DNA from: Guillardia theta CCMP2712
Taxonomy: Eukaryota; Cryptophyceae; Pyrenomonadales; Geminigeraceae
Length of the DNA stretch: 64,000 nt
NCBI RefSeq assembly: GCF_000315625.1
Contig: NW_005434654.1
Coordinates: forward strand, 128,273 to 192,272
Reading direction: 5' to 3'
Every line of letters begins with the position of its first letter. The first letter of the stretch is position 1. Both the position numbers and the translations under genes were made by a program. This document shows positions 1 to 10,981 of the stretch, one piece after another. The notes below the pieces were generated by a model. The model saw only the letters and a list, made by a program, of their open reading frames with translations. It had not been told where the DNA came from and did not search any database.

Positions 1-40
1 GAGACCGGAGCCTGAAGATTGCTTGCTGAAAGAAGAGGAT

Positions 41-2196
41 TCAGACAAGGAGGAAAAGGGTTGGGACGGAGAGAGAAAATGGGACGAGGAAGGAGAAGCA
101 AAAGAACAAGCAGAAGAAGTCATCGCGAACCTTGGTGTTGTTGACGTTCAGGGAGCAGATATCTGGCATTCCGAAGTGGCAGAGACCGAACAATTCGCGG
201 AGGTTGAGATGTGTTGCGTTCATAGACGTGATGAAGGTCTGTGAAAGAAAGTGGCTCGACGAAGAGACAAGAGTCGTGTTGAGCTGTCCTCTTTGTCGTC
301 GGATACCCTTCAACACAGATCCAGCAACAAGATCTGCATCCTCCTGCTCTTTCTTCTGCTGCTGCTCCTCATCGAAATACTGTCGGAATGTGGTGTAATA
401 CTTATCGAGCTCGGGGGTGAGGCCAGGGGCGGATTTCTTGTACTCCAAATAGTGAGGGCCGTAGGTAGCTGCAATAGAGGAGCAGACAGGAAAATTGTTC
501 TTGAGGTCTACCGACGCGTAGGAGGAGTGGACGTTTCCAACCTGTGTTGTCCTCTGAAAGCTGTACTCCGTCTTCTCCAGTCGAGTGAGGTTGGCGTATT
601 TCTTGGCTTCGTCGAGCTCTAAAAATTCCTGGCCATCCTTGTAGATATAACTTCGATACTTCAAGTCCCTCGATGCGCGACAGATCCAACCCATTGGGAG
701 CCCTTCCTCTTCGCAAAGGAAGAACACGCACTTGTCTTTGTCTTCCATCTTCTTGAAGTTCTTGAGCACCCTCTGCATGTACAACCCCAGTTTCCTCTTC
801 TTCCTCCTCTTCGCTTTGAGCTCAGCATCCTCGTCAGGGATCTCTTCGACGGGAATGATGCATCCAGAGCCGGCAGGATCGACACAGAACAACTTATCCT
901 TGAACTTGCTCGGGAAAAGGAAAATTTGGCCGGGCTTCAGCTCCCTCCCGTTGTTCAACTTCAATGCAACCTCATACAGCTTTCCTCCTGGGACCATCTC
1001 CTCTTTCTGATAACCTTTCTTGATCCTCAACCTTGTCCTCCCTTGCGGTCTCCCGAGCTCCAGCAGGAGATCGCGTCCTTCAAACTTAGTAGTAGCCTTC
1101 ATGGAGCACCCATGTATCGGAAACTTGTCAGGAACGTAATGCTTCTCCTTAGCCTCGACGTCAGCCAGATCGTCAGAGGTGCTTGAAAACTCCATCTTGT
1201 TGATGTCGAACTCATCGTTCTCTGCACTGTTGTCGCTGGCCACAAACTCAAAGGTCGCATCAACCTCCGACTCGATAAAATCCGGCACGTCCACTCTATG
1301 CACAGTCTTGTATGGTTTTGAATCGTTTCTTTGCGCCGACGTGGCCTCCTCTAATTTTGGTACCTCCATCAATCGAAGGTCATCTTCATCCAGCAGCTCT
1401 TGCAAGCGTTTTGCTCTCTTCTCAGACAGGTACTTTTCATAGCTCTTCATCGGTTCATTGCTGATGGTTTTCTTCGTCTCTTCATGTGTCGATGTTATGC
1501 AGCAGCTTTGAATTTGAAGAGATCACTTACCTTCTAGGTCATCCTTGAAATTCGAGAGTTTGTCTTGAAGCAACGGATCGTCATCCAACGATTTGATGAC
1601 GTCATCAAATCTATCACACAAACTCACGTTATCAGTACGGTCAAGACAAAAGTCTCTCTCACAGTTTGCGTCTGTCTTTGATACCCAAGTTGAAATTCTT
1701 CTCTGCAATTTCTTCTTCCAAGGCCTCGAATTTTTCAGCCTATCAAAACTTTAGCGACAAACACATCGAACCTCTCATCTCATCAACCTGGTCATGGGTG
1801 AGCCCCATGAAATTCTCTGCACCAGGAACTGCCCAGCCCACAGTAGACTCAACTTGCTCCTTGAGCAGCTGCTGGTTCGCCTCCCATGTCTGCGATCTCA
1901 TCTCAGTCCGTCAAGCGTTAGCAAGATCAAGTAGATGTCTCTCTCACGTGCCAAGGATACACGGGAGCAGATGTAGAGCCATTTCTCCACCGCTCGGCAT
2001 TGTGTTCTTGCAGCAGTTTCACTCTCGCCGCAAGGATTCTCTCAGTGATCACGTATCCCCCACGCAACCGCAAGGGGCTCTTGCTGTGTTTGATCCACAC
2101 ATAGCTGCTCCCTCGTGCAAAGCTCTCATCCGCGAGGAAAGTTGTCAGCGCTCCGAGGGAGTACGTCACAACCAACCAGGTCGCCAAACCACTCAT
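41..2196 (-). CDS. Signal-peptide protein of unknown function, five or more exons
   Basis: I do not recognise the family. Exon 1 (2196 to 1948) starts with a hydrophobic leader (WLVVTYSLGALTTFLA), then FARGSS and the motif LRLRGG. It ends at a GTGAGA donor. The next exon starts at 1889 (TWEANQQLL, MGLTHDQ), followed by AEKFEALEEEIAEK and FDDVIKSLDDD exons and a long last exon from about 1480. All these joins keep frame with introns of about 45-60 nt. The last exon is Lys/Glu-rich, with a more ordered middle (GRPQGRTRLRIKKG, LKPGQIFLFPSKFKD). The leader predicts ER entry. The Phe after it could mean plastid import in a cryptophyte, but that is inference. The final 60 or so residues before the stop at 41 look less protein-like, so a further intron there and continuation beyond the window are possible. 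It is divergent from the HMG-MRG gene. Confidence 0.6.
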
Positions 2197-3002
2197 CACT
2201 CGATGAAGTGACAGAGCTTACAGGGTTCTAACAGGTTGAGAACTTAAGAGGTGATGAAATACTTGAAGATACTTTCATGACAACATGATCAGAAGGTTCT
2301 GTTGCAATACCCCAAGACTTGCTCTTCCATGAACACTTGCTCTTCGATGCACCGGTCTCATCGTCAACACTTCCTGGTCTGTACTTGCATCCTGGTCTTG
2401 TTTTCTCTGTGGAGTCTGCTAATCTCTTCGCTCTGCTTCTCACTTGGTCTTCGTTGAAGTTCCTTCTTCCTCCTCCTCCTCTCCTCAGCTCTCTGCCTGC
2501 CGCAGCTGCTGCATACTCCTTGCATGCGACGCCATTAGGCGTATCCGGCTCTAGAGAGCTTTCAAATTCTTCTGTCTATTTTCAAATAATGATGGTAAGG
2601 ACTTTCAAAAGTCCAAGTCTGCCTCAGGCAAGCAACATGGCCCAGATTGCGCGCGAAACTGATCAGAATGTAGGGCAGGGAGGTGAAGAGGAGGAGGAAG
2701 AGAGGAGAGGAGGGGAGAGGAGAGGAGAGGAGAGGAGATAGAAGTTATAGAGTGGAGCTAGAGCAGGGAGCGAGGGCAAAGGATGCAGTTGGACGCCAAG
2801 AGGGTTTTCCTCCCTCTGCTCTCACGCCATGCTCTTGATCCATTCCTTTCCTGTTTCTTCCTTGCACGCCCTACTTTTAGAGAAGCGCCTCACACCTACC
2901 TCCAATCGTCCGGCATCAGATCTGCATCTTTAGCCTGCATTGCCCTCTCAAACGTTTCTGGTCTTCCCTAAAGCTTTTGACATAGGCGGGAAGCAGGAGG
3001 CA
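2197..3002. other. Divergent intergenic region with pyrimidine-to-purine switch
   Basis: No gene is supported here. The left part (about 2455-2500) is pyrimidine-rich (TCCTCCTCC runs). The right part (2680-2745) is a GAGGA/GGAGA purine microsatellite. Both flanking genes start at its edges and point away, so it must hold both promoters. Confidence 0.5.
2684..2740. repeat. GGAGA purine microsatellite
   Basis: Imperfect tandem GAGGA/GGAGA words are visible directly, upstream of the HMG-MRG gene on its sense strand. Confidence 0.85.
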
Positions 3003-5836
3003 ATGTCTCGGATGACTGAGAGGCAGATCTTGAAGATGAGCTCTATGGAGTTCGAGGTCAGCCCAACCATTGTATCAACTAGATCACTCTCCTCATCGTC
3101 CTGCAGATCCGAAATGCTCTGGGCAACATGGGGTTTTCTGCAGACGACATCTCTGCTGCCATCAAGAAGACGGGAGGGAAGAGCGTCGAAGCAGCCATGA
3201 GCGTCTTGCTGAAAGTAGGTAAAAACACCGGCAATGAATTGTGATCATATCTTTGCAGGATGAACGGAATTCTCAGAGAAGCAGCAAGAAGCAGAAGACA
3301 GAAGCGAAGCAGGTGAGAAGGTTTATGGTGTAAAACGGTATCGTCTGAGATTATGTTGAAGACTCCTCCCAAGAAATCACCGAAGAAGAGCAGTAGTGTC
3401 GTTGTCTTTTTTGTTTTTTTTTATTGAGATCTCCTAATTCTTAGACGAGAAGCGTTCCAAGAAGAAATCGAGCAAGCCTCAACGGTCAGCGTACGAAGTT
3501 TTCTTTCTGCAGAAGAAAGAAGAGGTTCGAATATCGAGACAGCTGCATCAATGTAATGCCATAACACATCAACAGTTGATGCAGGAAATGAAGGAAATAA
3601 CATTTGGAGATCTTAAGAATCGCATTGACAAGGCCTGGAATGGTCTTTCACAAGAAGAAAGACTGCAGTGGAAAGAGGTAAACATGGTCAAAGGGTGAAG
3701 TATATGACTGAAATATTCAAAGGAGGAGGAGAAACCAGATAGTGATCATGACGAAGCCAATTTTGAAAAGGCACATAATGAAGATGATCAAAATATGGCT
3801 TCTCCAGCTGAACAAGGTTGGTGGCCTGTTGGATTCAGTACGTGCTCTTTCTGAGTTTGTGGATCATCACAGGGGGACAAGATGACCAAGAATCAGGAGG
3901 AATCATGGAATTTGACGAAGTTGCAGCTTCAACGAGCACAGAACCACCGAAACAACTCGATATTGGAGATCAAGAGAGAACTTTAACTGGCGGAGAGCTG
4001 GATGACCAGGAATCAGATAGTGAGATCGCAATAACATTGCTTCATTTTAATCTGACTTTCATTGCCAATCAGAAAATCAAGAGCGTTTACACACTCCTGT
4101 GAAGTTGGAAGTAACAACACAGTCTAATGTCTCGAACGAAAACAATGAGAAGAGCAAAAATCTATCGGAAGAACCAAATACAGCAAACGAAACGTACGAA
4201 TTGGAGGGGTATGACGAAGAGACGAGTGCAGGGAAAAAGTCCTCGAAGAGACCGAAGTCGCAAGAGAGAATTATCTTTGGAAGTGCACGGCAGATGGCGA
4301 TTGCAGCAGCAAAGGAAGAAATGCAACAAGAGATGGAGAAAAAATTGAAAGAACAAGTCCAGCAGGAAGAAACCAAGAAGAAACCTGTAGCTTCGTCCAA
4401 AATCAAAACTGAAAACTCGACAAGAGATCCTGCAAGGAAGGTTGAATCATCATCAACGTCCTCTACCATCCCAAGAATAAAAGCTTTGGACTCACATGAT
4501 GTTGATCCTGCATGGATGGGTAATGACACACTTCCTAGAATTCCTTACCTCCTTGTGCTGCTTGCGCAAACTTTGTGGCAGCGATCAATCAATGATTCGA
4601 TTTGTTTAATCAAACGTGCTCCGCAGGGTTTGTTTACGACGAAGGCCTTGATTCGAATTTACAAGGACCTGATTGTTTTGCTGAATCTACAACTCTACAA
4701 CTAAAATCGGTAAGCAACAGAATTTCATGATCCTCCAGCTTCTCTACTTTTGTACGTGTTCCGAATTTCGTAATTTGATGATCAGGCGGTTGCAAGTGAA
4801 AGGATAGAAAAAGATGAAACATTGGAAAGCTCTGAAGAAAGAAAGTGAGAGGCGCCTGATCAGAAAAGGCATCCTGACCTTGGTATTCAAAGATTGAAAC
4901 CAAGACTTCGGGGAATGTATCTCTCGGACATCATCAACAAGATCTTGATCAGAGATTGGCAACAAGTGGTGACGAACAAGAAGCTTTACAAGGTGATACA
5001 TTGCATGTGATGCTTGAAAGTGGAGGTGTATTTGCCTTCTTGTCTTTCTGCTGAACATCTGCTTGTTCCTGAATTTCACATCCATTCATGTCAACCGTTG
5101 TTTGTTTCAAAGTCCTCATATTTGTGTCAGTTGCCCCGAGAAAAAAGCCTAAGGGAAATCTTGACGCTGTTCTCTTCTTGCGCATCGGTCTGCCTCTTTA
5201 CGTTGCCAACGGTTGGAATGAGCTCACGAATGACAGAAGGACGATATTGACAGAAGAAACAAATTTGCACAAAGGTGACTCCTGATTGTTTCTGGGGCCC
5301 TTCATCAACTCATTATGCCGCAGTCTATGCCATTATTTCGACAATCTGTGCAAGTAAAAAGACGCTTTCCCACCTTGCATGCGGTCCTGCTCACGTCAGT
5401 TGTAGCCCATGGCTCCTGTATCATACAGCAGAAGTGAAACAGTATCAGCGATTGCTCAAGTACTGTTTAGCATGATGTAACTTATCCCTTTTTCTAACAT
5501 GATGGCAGAGATCAAGAAAATTCTCATCCTTGCGATGTCTATGGAGGAGAACATCTCGCACGCTTGCTCGCCAAACTTCCTGAGTTCCTCACCAACACTG
5601 AGATGGACAAGAGCAAAGTATGCAGACGTTTTGTGCATTCAAATACTGCTGTTACGATTCTGTTGATCGTTATCATTTTGTTGCAGGCAAGTGAAATCGT
5701 CGAGCAGTTTCGAGAACTTGTAACATTCATAGAAAAGAACGTGAGGTAAGACAAAGACGCTAGTCATGACTATTGCCTGATGTACACAATCAGTGCGATC
5801 ATCGAAGGAGGTGAAGCAATCTTGAGAATTTTTTGA
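3003..5836 (+). CDS. HMG-box and MRG-domain fusion protein (chromatin)
   Basis: About a dozen exons join in frame across short introns. Exons 1-2 give MSRMTERQ and a UBA-like helix bundle (NMGFSADDISAAIKKTGG, VEAAMSVLLK). A Lys-rich linker leads to an HMG box (KPQRSAYEVFFLQKKEE, then EMKEITFGDLKNRIDKAW and GLSQEERLQWKE). The box is slightly short if the GT-AG intron starting GTTCGAATATC is removed, as I assume. An acidic then coiled-coil segment follows (ARQMAIAAAKEEMQQEMEKK). The C-terminal third is an MRG domain: LIRDWQQVVTNKKLYK, LPREKSLREIL, SLCHYFDNLC, PWLLYHTAEVKQYQRLL, DVYGGEHLARLLAKLPEFL, VEQFRELVTFIEKNV. MRG proteins (Eaf3/MRG15/MSL3) are subunits of histone acetyltransferase and deacetylase complexes and normally carry a chromodomain. 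Here the DNA-bending HMG box takes that place. The stop at 5836 follows a last short exon. Confidence 0.8.
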
Positions 5837-6801
5837 TCTAAGTGAACGCAATCATCAACATTGATTCCCCTCGATTTATTGGAACTGCATGGCAAACTTT
5901 CTTACTGTCTTTCCAACTTCTTCCTGGAACTTGTTTTCCTTCTCTCTAGTTCTTTTCCATCTCAACCTTCCCTCACGTACTTGACGTTCCCCACGAAAGC
6001 TGCAATGACGGGCTGAGACGAAGGAGGCTAAGGGTCAAAGTGTGAGAACAGAAGACGATGGCAAGGGAAGAGTGAGGAAGAACGACGAAACGACCGAGAG
6101 GAGGAGGAGGAGGAGGCTGAAGAGCGAAGAAGAATCGAGGCAAGTGAAGTGGTCCCCGGGCTGAGATCACCGTGTCAAAGGAGCGACTGGCGGCCGTGAA
6201 ACCACACGCAAGAGCCAGGCAGGAATCCTAAGAGCGATGAAAACCAAGTCAGAAAGAGACGGAGGAGACGAAAACAAGGGCGAGCAAGGGAGGGAGGCAA
6301 CTGAAGTTTGGCTGTCACCTCGGCGAAAATTTCTCCTGGCGCAAATGCTCCTCGTGGCAAGCCTGTCACTTCGTCCTGACAAAACTGTCAGCAAGGAGGA
6401 CGAAGAAGGGGAGTTGCGGGCAATGGAGCAAGGAAGACACAAAGAACTCGAAAGTGCGAGAGTGATTCAAGTTGCGAGGGAAGGAGGAGGGGGAAGAAGA
6501 AGAGAGTGGGGGGTGGGGGGGGGGGTGGGGGGGGGAGAAGAGAGGAAGAGCAGCAATGGAGGAGGACTTCGTGAAGAAAGATTAGAGGGGATAGAAGAAA
6601 GAGATACATCTGAGTCGTTTCCTCCGAAATCTTGATCGAGGAAGTCAGAATCCAACGCCACCTGGACCAGGAGATGGTGACGAATGAGCAAAACTACAAG
6701 TCAACAGTTTCACATCTTTCGTCATCCTGATGATCAATCCGTTGATGTTGTTGGTGTGGATACAAACACCTCGAGTCTCTCCCGCCTGCCATTGGTCGCC
6801 C
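5837..6801. other. Purine- and G-rich stretch, no convincing gene
   Basis: Both neighbouring genes end here (convergent). The sequence is low complexity, with a GA-rich segment (6050-6120) and an interrupted poly-G tract (about 6508-6536). An open frame at 6237-6635 (+) encodes Arg/Glu/Gly-rich sequence shaped by this composition. I do not call it a gene. Confidence 0.5.
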
Positions 6802-8528
6802 TCACAAGAACATCGATAGTGTCTGTGAACTGAGATCCTCCCCTCCGTCATTTCTTCGATCCTTCCCTTCCCTTCGAATCTTCCCCCCCTTCACCTTCAG
6901 CTTCAAAGTCTTGCTGCATGGAATCTCGCCATATTCCGGCCTTCCGTCCATCCAAGAGATCTGGTGGAAATCACAAGGGAGGCAGGAGCAGAATAAACTC
7001 ACAATGGGCAGTGAGATTTCTCCCCCTCCCAGCGCCTCCCAGCGAGTTCCGTCGAGCTCCTTCCCCCTCCCGCTTCCTTCCTTGCAGACCGAGACCTTCT
7101 CAAGAGTATGAGCAACTCTGTTACAAGAAGACACGGCACAGAGGAACAAAGCAGGACGAACAGTGACAACATGGAAGAGTTGGCTATAGACAACATGGAA
7201 GAGGTGGCTCTAGAGCATGTCATGGGAATACAAACAATCAGTACAAAAGAATCGCATATTACAGTTAGATGACAACCAAAGTCCTCGCTGACCTGAGTCA
7301 CGATGCTTTTTCCAGCCCCAAAGTTCAATGCAGGGGACGAGCCGCTCGCAAACCCTGTGATCTTCAGGGAGGCTTCACTCAACGGCTCCCAGCCGCTCCT
7401 CCCTCTCAACCTCCACAGGGTGCTCCTTGGCGATGATGTCGAAGAAGATCCCGAAGGCTGAAGGCCCGGCATTCACCGGGGGAGTCACCAGCTCCCATCG
7501 TTCACCTTCACTCCTCCCTCAGTGGCTGCGATGGCAGCAGAAAGGCCTACCGATCTCAGGCAACCTGGCTGGGTGCCCTGCTGATGTCCGGACCTCTTCA
7601 TCCTTCGGCTTGTAAGTGATCGACGCAGTGGCTGAGGAGGACATGATTCTGACCGAACAAGATATCACTGAGCACATCGGATTCTGGCATGCCGCGACAG
7701 TACATCTCGGTAGCTCCTTCTAAGGTGATTCCCCTCCTCGCGGCAAACTCAAGCTCTGCAAGGTGAACTTCATTCATGCCTGGCCAATAGAACGACAATC
7801 ACCTTGCTCGGAGCAGTTGGGAAACAGCCTTCGCAGCTGTGTTTTGATCGCATCCAAGTCAACGCTCGGGCGCTGAGCAGCCGTTGACTGCCAAGGGCAA
7901 GTCATGGGTCCATACTCATACTATTAGCACCTACTTGCGAGAAACCTTTGAGCAACTTATCCCACTCATCCGGGCCGATAAGATCTTGCTGGTTGACAAG
8001 AATGTCTCTCACGCTCTGCAAGAGACCTGTTCGAAGTTCTCCCACGCTCTGGGGCAGGCTTCCCGCTGACACCTCGCGCCTGTACTTCCTCCTTGCTACC
8101 AGAGCGGCCGCTCTCATCTCAGCCGCATCGTCTGCAGACACATCGCGGACGAAGACATACTTGTCTATGTACTTGTTGATGTCCTTCATCACCTCGTCTA
8201 TCGTCGTGTCCACATCCAGGGCACCATCATTGCTGTTTTTCATTGCAATCGCCCTCGCTCTCGTTGTGGACAAGTATCGCCGCCTTGCCAGGTTGAAGGT
8301 GTGACCCCGAGCCCTGGAAGGAAAGAGAGACAGAAATACTGTGGAAGAGGATGAGGAGGAGGAGGAGAACGAGACGTGCGGGCTCAAAGAAAAGGCCTGC
8401 GCTGACCACATGGAGGCCATGAGGACGAGAGAGATCAGGCTGGTCACCGATGCCGCAGAGGATGATGCCCGGAAGCATGAGCGACTGAAGGAAGATGACG
8501 AGGAGGCAGTAGAAGGACGGAGTATCAT
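6802..8528 (-). CDS. Plastid-targeted protein of unknown function, multi-exon
   Basis: The N-terminus is a bipartite plastid presequence: a Ser-rich start, a hydrophobic core (SVTSLISLVLMASMW), then SAQA followed by Phe, the residue expected at +1 in red-lineage secondary plastids, and a Ser/Arg-rich transit-like stretch. The mature part has DVDTTIDEVMKDINKYIDK and a Lys/Arg/Ala helical region. Exon 1 ends at 7935 (GT donor after GFSQ). Exon 2 is 7803-7887 and exon 3 starts at 7767 (VHLAELEFAARRGITLEG), all in phase. Further exons give ERWELVTPPVNAGPSAFG, ITGFASGSSPALNFGAG, RWEALGGGEISLPI and ISWMDGRPEYGEIP. The joins between 7000 and 7700 are tentative and the 3' end is uncertain. A second Met at 8618 would add 30 residues. 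I do not recognise the domain. Confidence 0.6.
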
Positions 8529-8618
8529 ATATACAGAGAGAGGGGTGGATGAAGAAAGGAACGAGACGAGCAGGGGAAGCTGCTCTCTACCATTCGCCCT
8601 CCTCGCACTAGTCGCCAT

Positions 8619-10333
8619 GGTAAAAGGTTCACAGGGCACAAGGCTTTGGGACAAAGTTTGAGAGACGAGTTGCAAGTTGAGAAGTTTGAGGGGTAAAAGT
8701 TGAAAGTTTAAGAGTTCTAAGGTTGAGTTTTACATTTTAAAATGAACTTAATATCTGTAGGGGGCCGCGTGCGATACAAATAAATACTTATATGTGGGCT
8801 GATAGGCCCAGGGAAGTGACTATCACCAGGGATATTTCATATGAAAAACAATAAGAATTATGAATACTCTCTTTCGATGGTGTGATTGGAGGGCCTCTAC
8901 ATGACCCCTCCCCAACACTGAATGACAAATTTAGACCAGCGACCCCAAGTAGTACCGATAATAATTATATTAGACTATTTAAAAGCTTCAACAATATTTT
9001 TAGAGTATTTGTGTGTTTTAAATAGATCTTACTTTGTTTTTATTTCCGTCTATACGCACATCCACCCCACCCCACAATGTGTAAATGCGTCGTTGGGAGG
9101 ACCCCACCTGTTTTCATTTATTAACCCCACCTTGGTCTTTCGAATGAATTTGTGCTGAGATGTAGGGGTGAGGGTGATAACCCCTTGGAATACCTTTCTA
9201 CACATCTGACCCCATGGTGAATTTATGAAAAAGGGGACGGTCGGATATTCGGGGTAGGGTCAGCTCTTTGAAGGGGTATTTCTACAGGAGGGGTGTTAGT
9301 CAGGGATGGATCTTTGTTGAAATCCGAAGATATGTAAAATAAATCGAAGCGTATCATAGTGAATGTCGCTAGTAGAGGTAGGGTCACATATCATTTCGAG
9401 GGAGGATCCAGGAGGGTCGGTGGTATGCAACAAGGTAGGTTGGATTTGATGTCGAAATCAACAGGGTCACTTTGGTGGGGGGTACATATCATCACCGGTA
9501 ATTTCATAGTAAAAGAAAGGGGTACTCTATGGACCCCAGGGGGTCAATCATTTCATTCAGGGGTCTTCTGTAGTCGGGATCGAAGTTTGAAAAGGAGGGG
9601 GTTAGGGTGGAATATGAGGGTAGGGGGTCGTTAGAGCTCAGGGTGTTCAGGGGGTTAAATCTCGTGCAATCGGCTTTCCAGAAGGGTGGGGTTATTGATT
9701 GAAGGGGTAGTACATCACCCGTGGGGTGATCTTTTTGTGTTGGATCCATGTAAGCGTTTGCGAAGAGAAGGAAAGGCATGAAGGAATGCACGGAAGGAGA
9801 GGGCCGACATTGGAAGATGAAAGGAGGTAGAGAGTGGCTTTAATGATAGGAGGATGAGATGAAACAGCTCGGCATGCAGGAAGAAGGCTGAGAGGGAGGG
9901 AGAGACAGAAATGAAAAACAAATGGACGGAAACTGGGCAAACGCAACAACGTGATCCGAAGATATCGAAATTGCAGGGATAGAATAGAAAGGATTCGGAA
10001 TCGAAAGGTGGTAATAATGCAGCATGTTTTCGATTATTCGAATAATGCGAGGCAGAAAATGTCTAACAGGACTGGGGAAAGCTCGAGCGAACTTTGCGCC
10101 TACAATCCTTTGAGAGCAAGCACAACAGATATGGAGGTTGTTCTACAAGATAGTGTCTCAATTGGGGTACACAACAGCACAATCGTGAGGAGTTAGATAA
10201 AGAGAAATGAATATTATACTGCGAGAGTATCTCCAACATGCCAAGTTGCATGTCGTATCCATGAACTCACTTTCCATGTACAGGTGCGAAGTGACTTGGA
10301 TGTAAGCGAGGATAATTGCAGACAAGGGGGAAG
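8619..10333. promoter_or_regulatory. Divergent intergenic region with bipolar C4/G4 tracts
   Basis: No gene is seen. From about 8880 to 9135 the plus strand is rich in CCCC words (ACCCCTCCCC, CACCCCACCCC, GACCCCACC, AACCCCACC). From about 9160 to 9730 it is rich in GGGGT/AGGGT words (AGGGGTGAGGGTG, GGGGTAGGGTC, GGGGGTTAGGGTGG). The left gene is minus and the right gene plus, so the G-rich word is on the sense strand upstream of each. A promoter role is inference. Confidence 0.5.
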
Positions 10334-10849
10334 ATGGTTGTCGAGAGCTTTCCTGTGCCTATTGCAATCGAATATGATATTGCTGTGCAAGGAGGGAAGG
10401 CAAACAGTTCAGACCGAAAGCAAGCAAGGAAAAGGCCTTCCATCGAAGAGCTGTTCACAAGGGATCGCGATGTTCTGTTCACCGTGTTAGGACTGCTGGA
10501 TCCTGCAACTCTTGCTAGAGTGTCTCTTGCTTCTCGTTCCTGGAACGCCTTGGGAAGTGAAGAAAGACTATGGGAAATTCACTGTCGTGTGGAACCACTT
10601 TGTCGCAATTCCTGGACTCCGCAGACAATTGTAAAGAATGGGGGATGGAAGAAGTTTTATGCGAATAGGTAAGAAGATGGTGTTCTGTTGTTATGAGCGC
10701 ACTAATGATTGCTTCAATGTAGAGCAAAAGAAGCAAAACTCGTGCAGGAGCTGTTCAATGAGAGAGACGTTGTGACATTCCGAGACTTGTGGTTGACTAC
10801 TGGAGAAATCCTTTGGGAAAACGTTATCGGGCCCTTGATTCCAATATAA
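10334..10849 (+). CDS. F-box-like protein, two exons
   Basis: Exon 1 runs from the ATG at 10334 to 10668. After a GTAAGA donor, exon 2 runs from 10723 to the TAA at 10847-10849. Residues about 40-90 form an F-box-like helical motif (RDVLFTVLGLLDPATLARV, SLASRSWNALGSEERLWE, IHCRV), with the usual LxxLxP-type core and the W..L..E..LW pattern. F-box proteins give substrate specificity to SCF (Skp1-cullin) ubiquitin ligases. No substrate-binding repeats follow: the C-terminus is only WTPQTIVKNGGWKKFYANRA and a short helix ending IGPLIPI. At roughly 150 residues it is a minimal F-box protein. It converges on the glutamine synthetase gene, with about 130 nt between the two stops. Confidence 0.75.
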
Positions 10850-10981
10850 ATGTTGATTCTAGCAGTCGAAATCGTTTGGACAAACAAAACAACAACCAAG
10901 GCAGATATAGCGTGTAAATCGATTAGTGACTGGACATGTTTGTAGAGAAACAATATGATTATTTATTTCTAACACACTAAT

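Noticed and set aside
1943-2196. Polyubiquitin remnant suggested by LRLRGG
   Set aside because: None of the rest of the ubiquitin fold is encoded before the motif. Only the hexapeptide matches.
6237-6635. Arg/Glu/Gly-rich 132-codon plus-strand frame
   Set aside because: Follows a purine- and poly-G-rich tract. No domain, splice or homologue evidence.
9590-9640. TTAGGG within G-rich tract, possible interstitial telomere
   Set aside because: Occurs only singly among varied GGGGT/AGGGT words. No tandem TTAGGG or TTTAGGG array.
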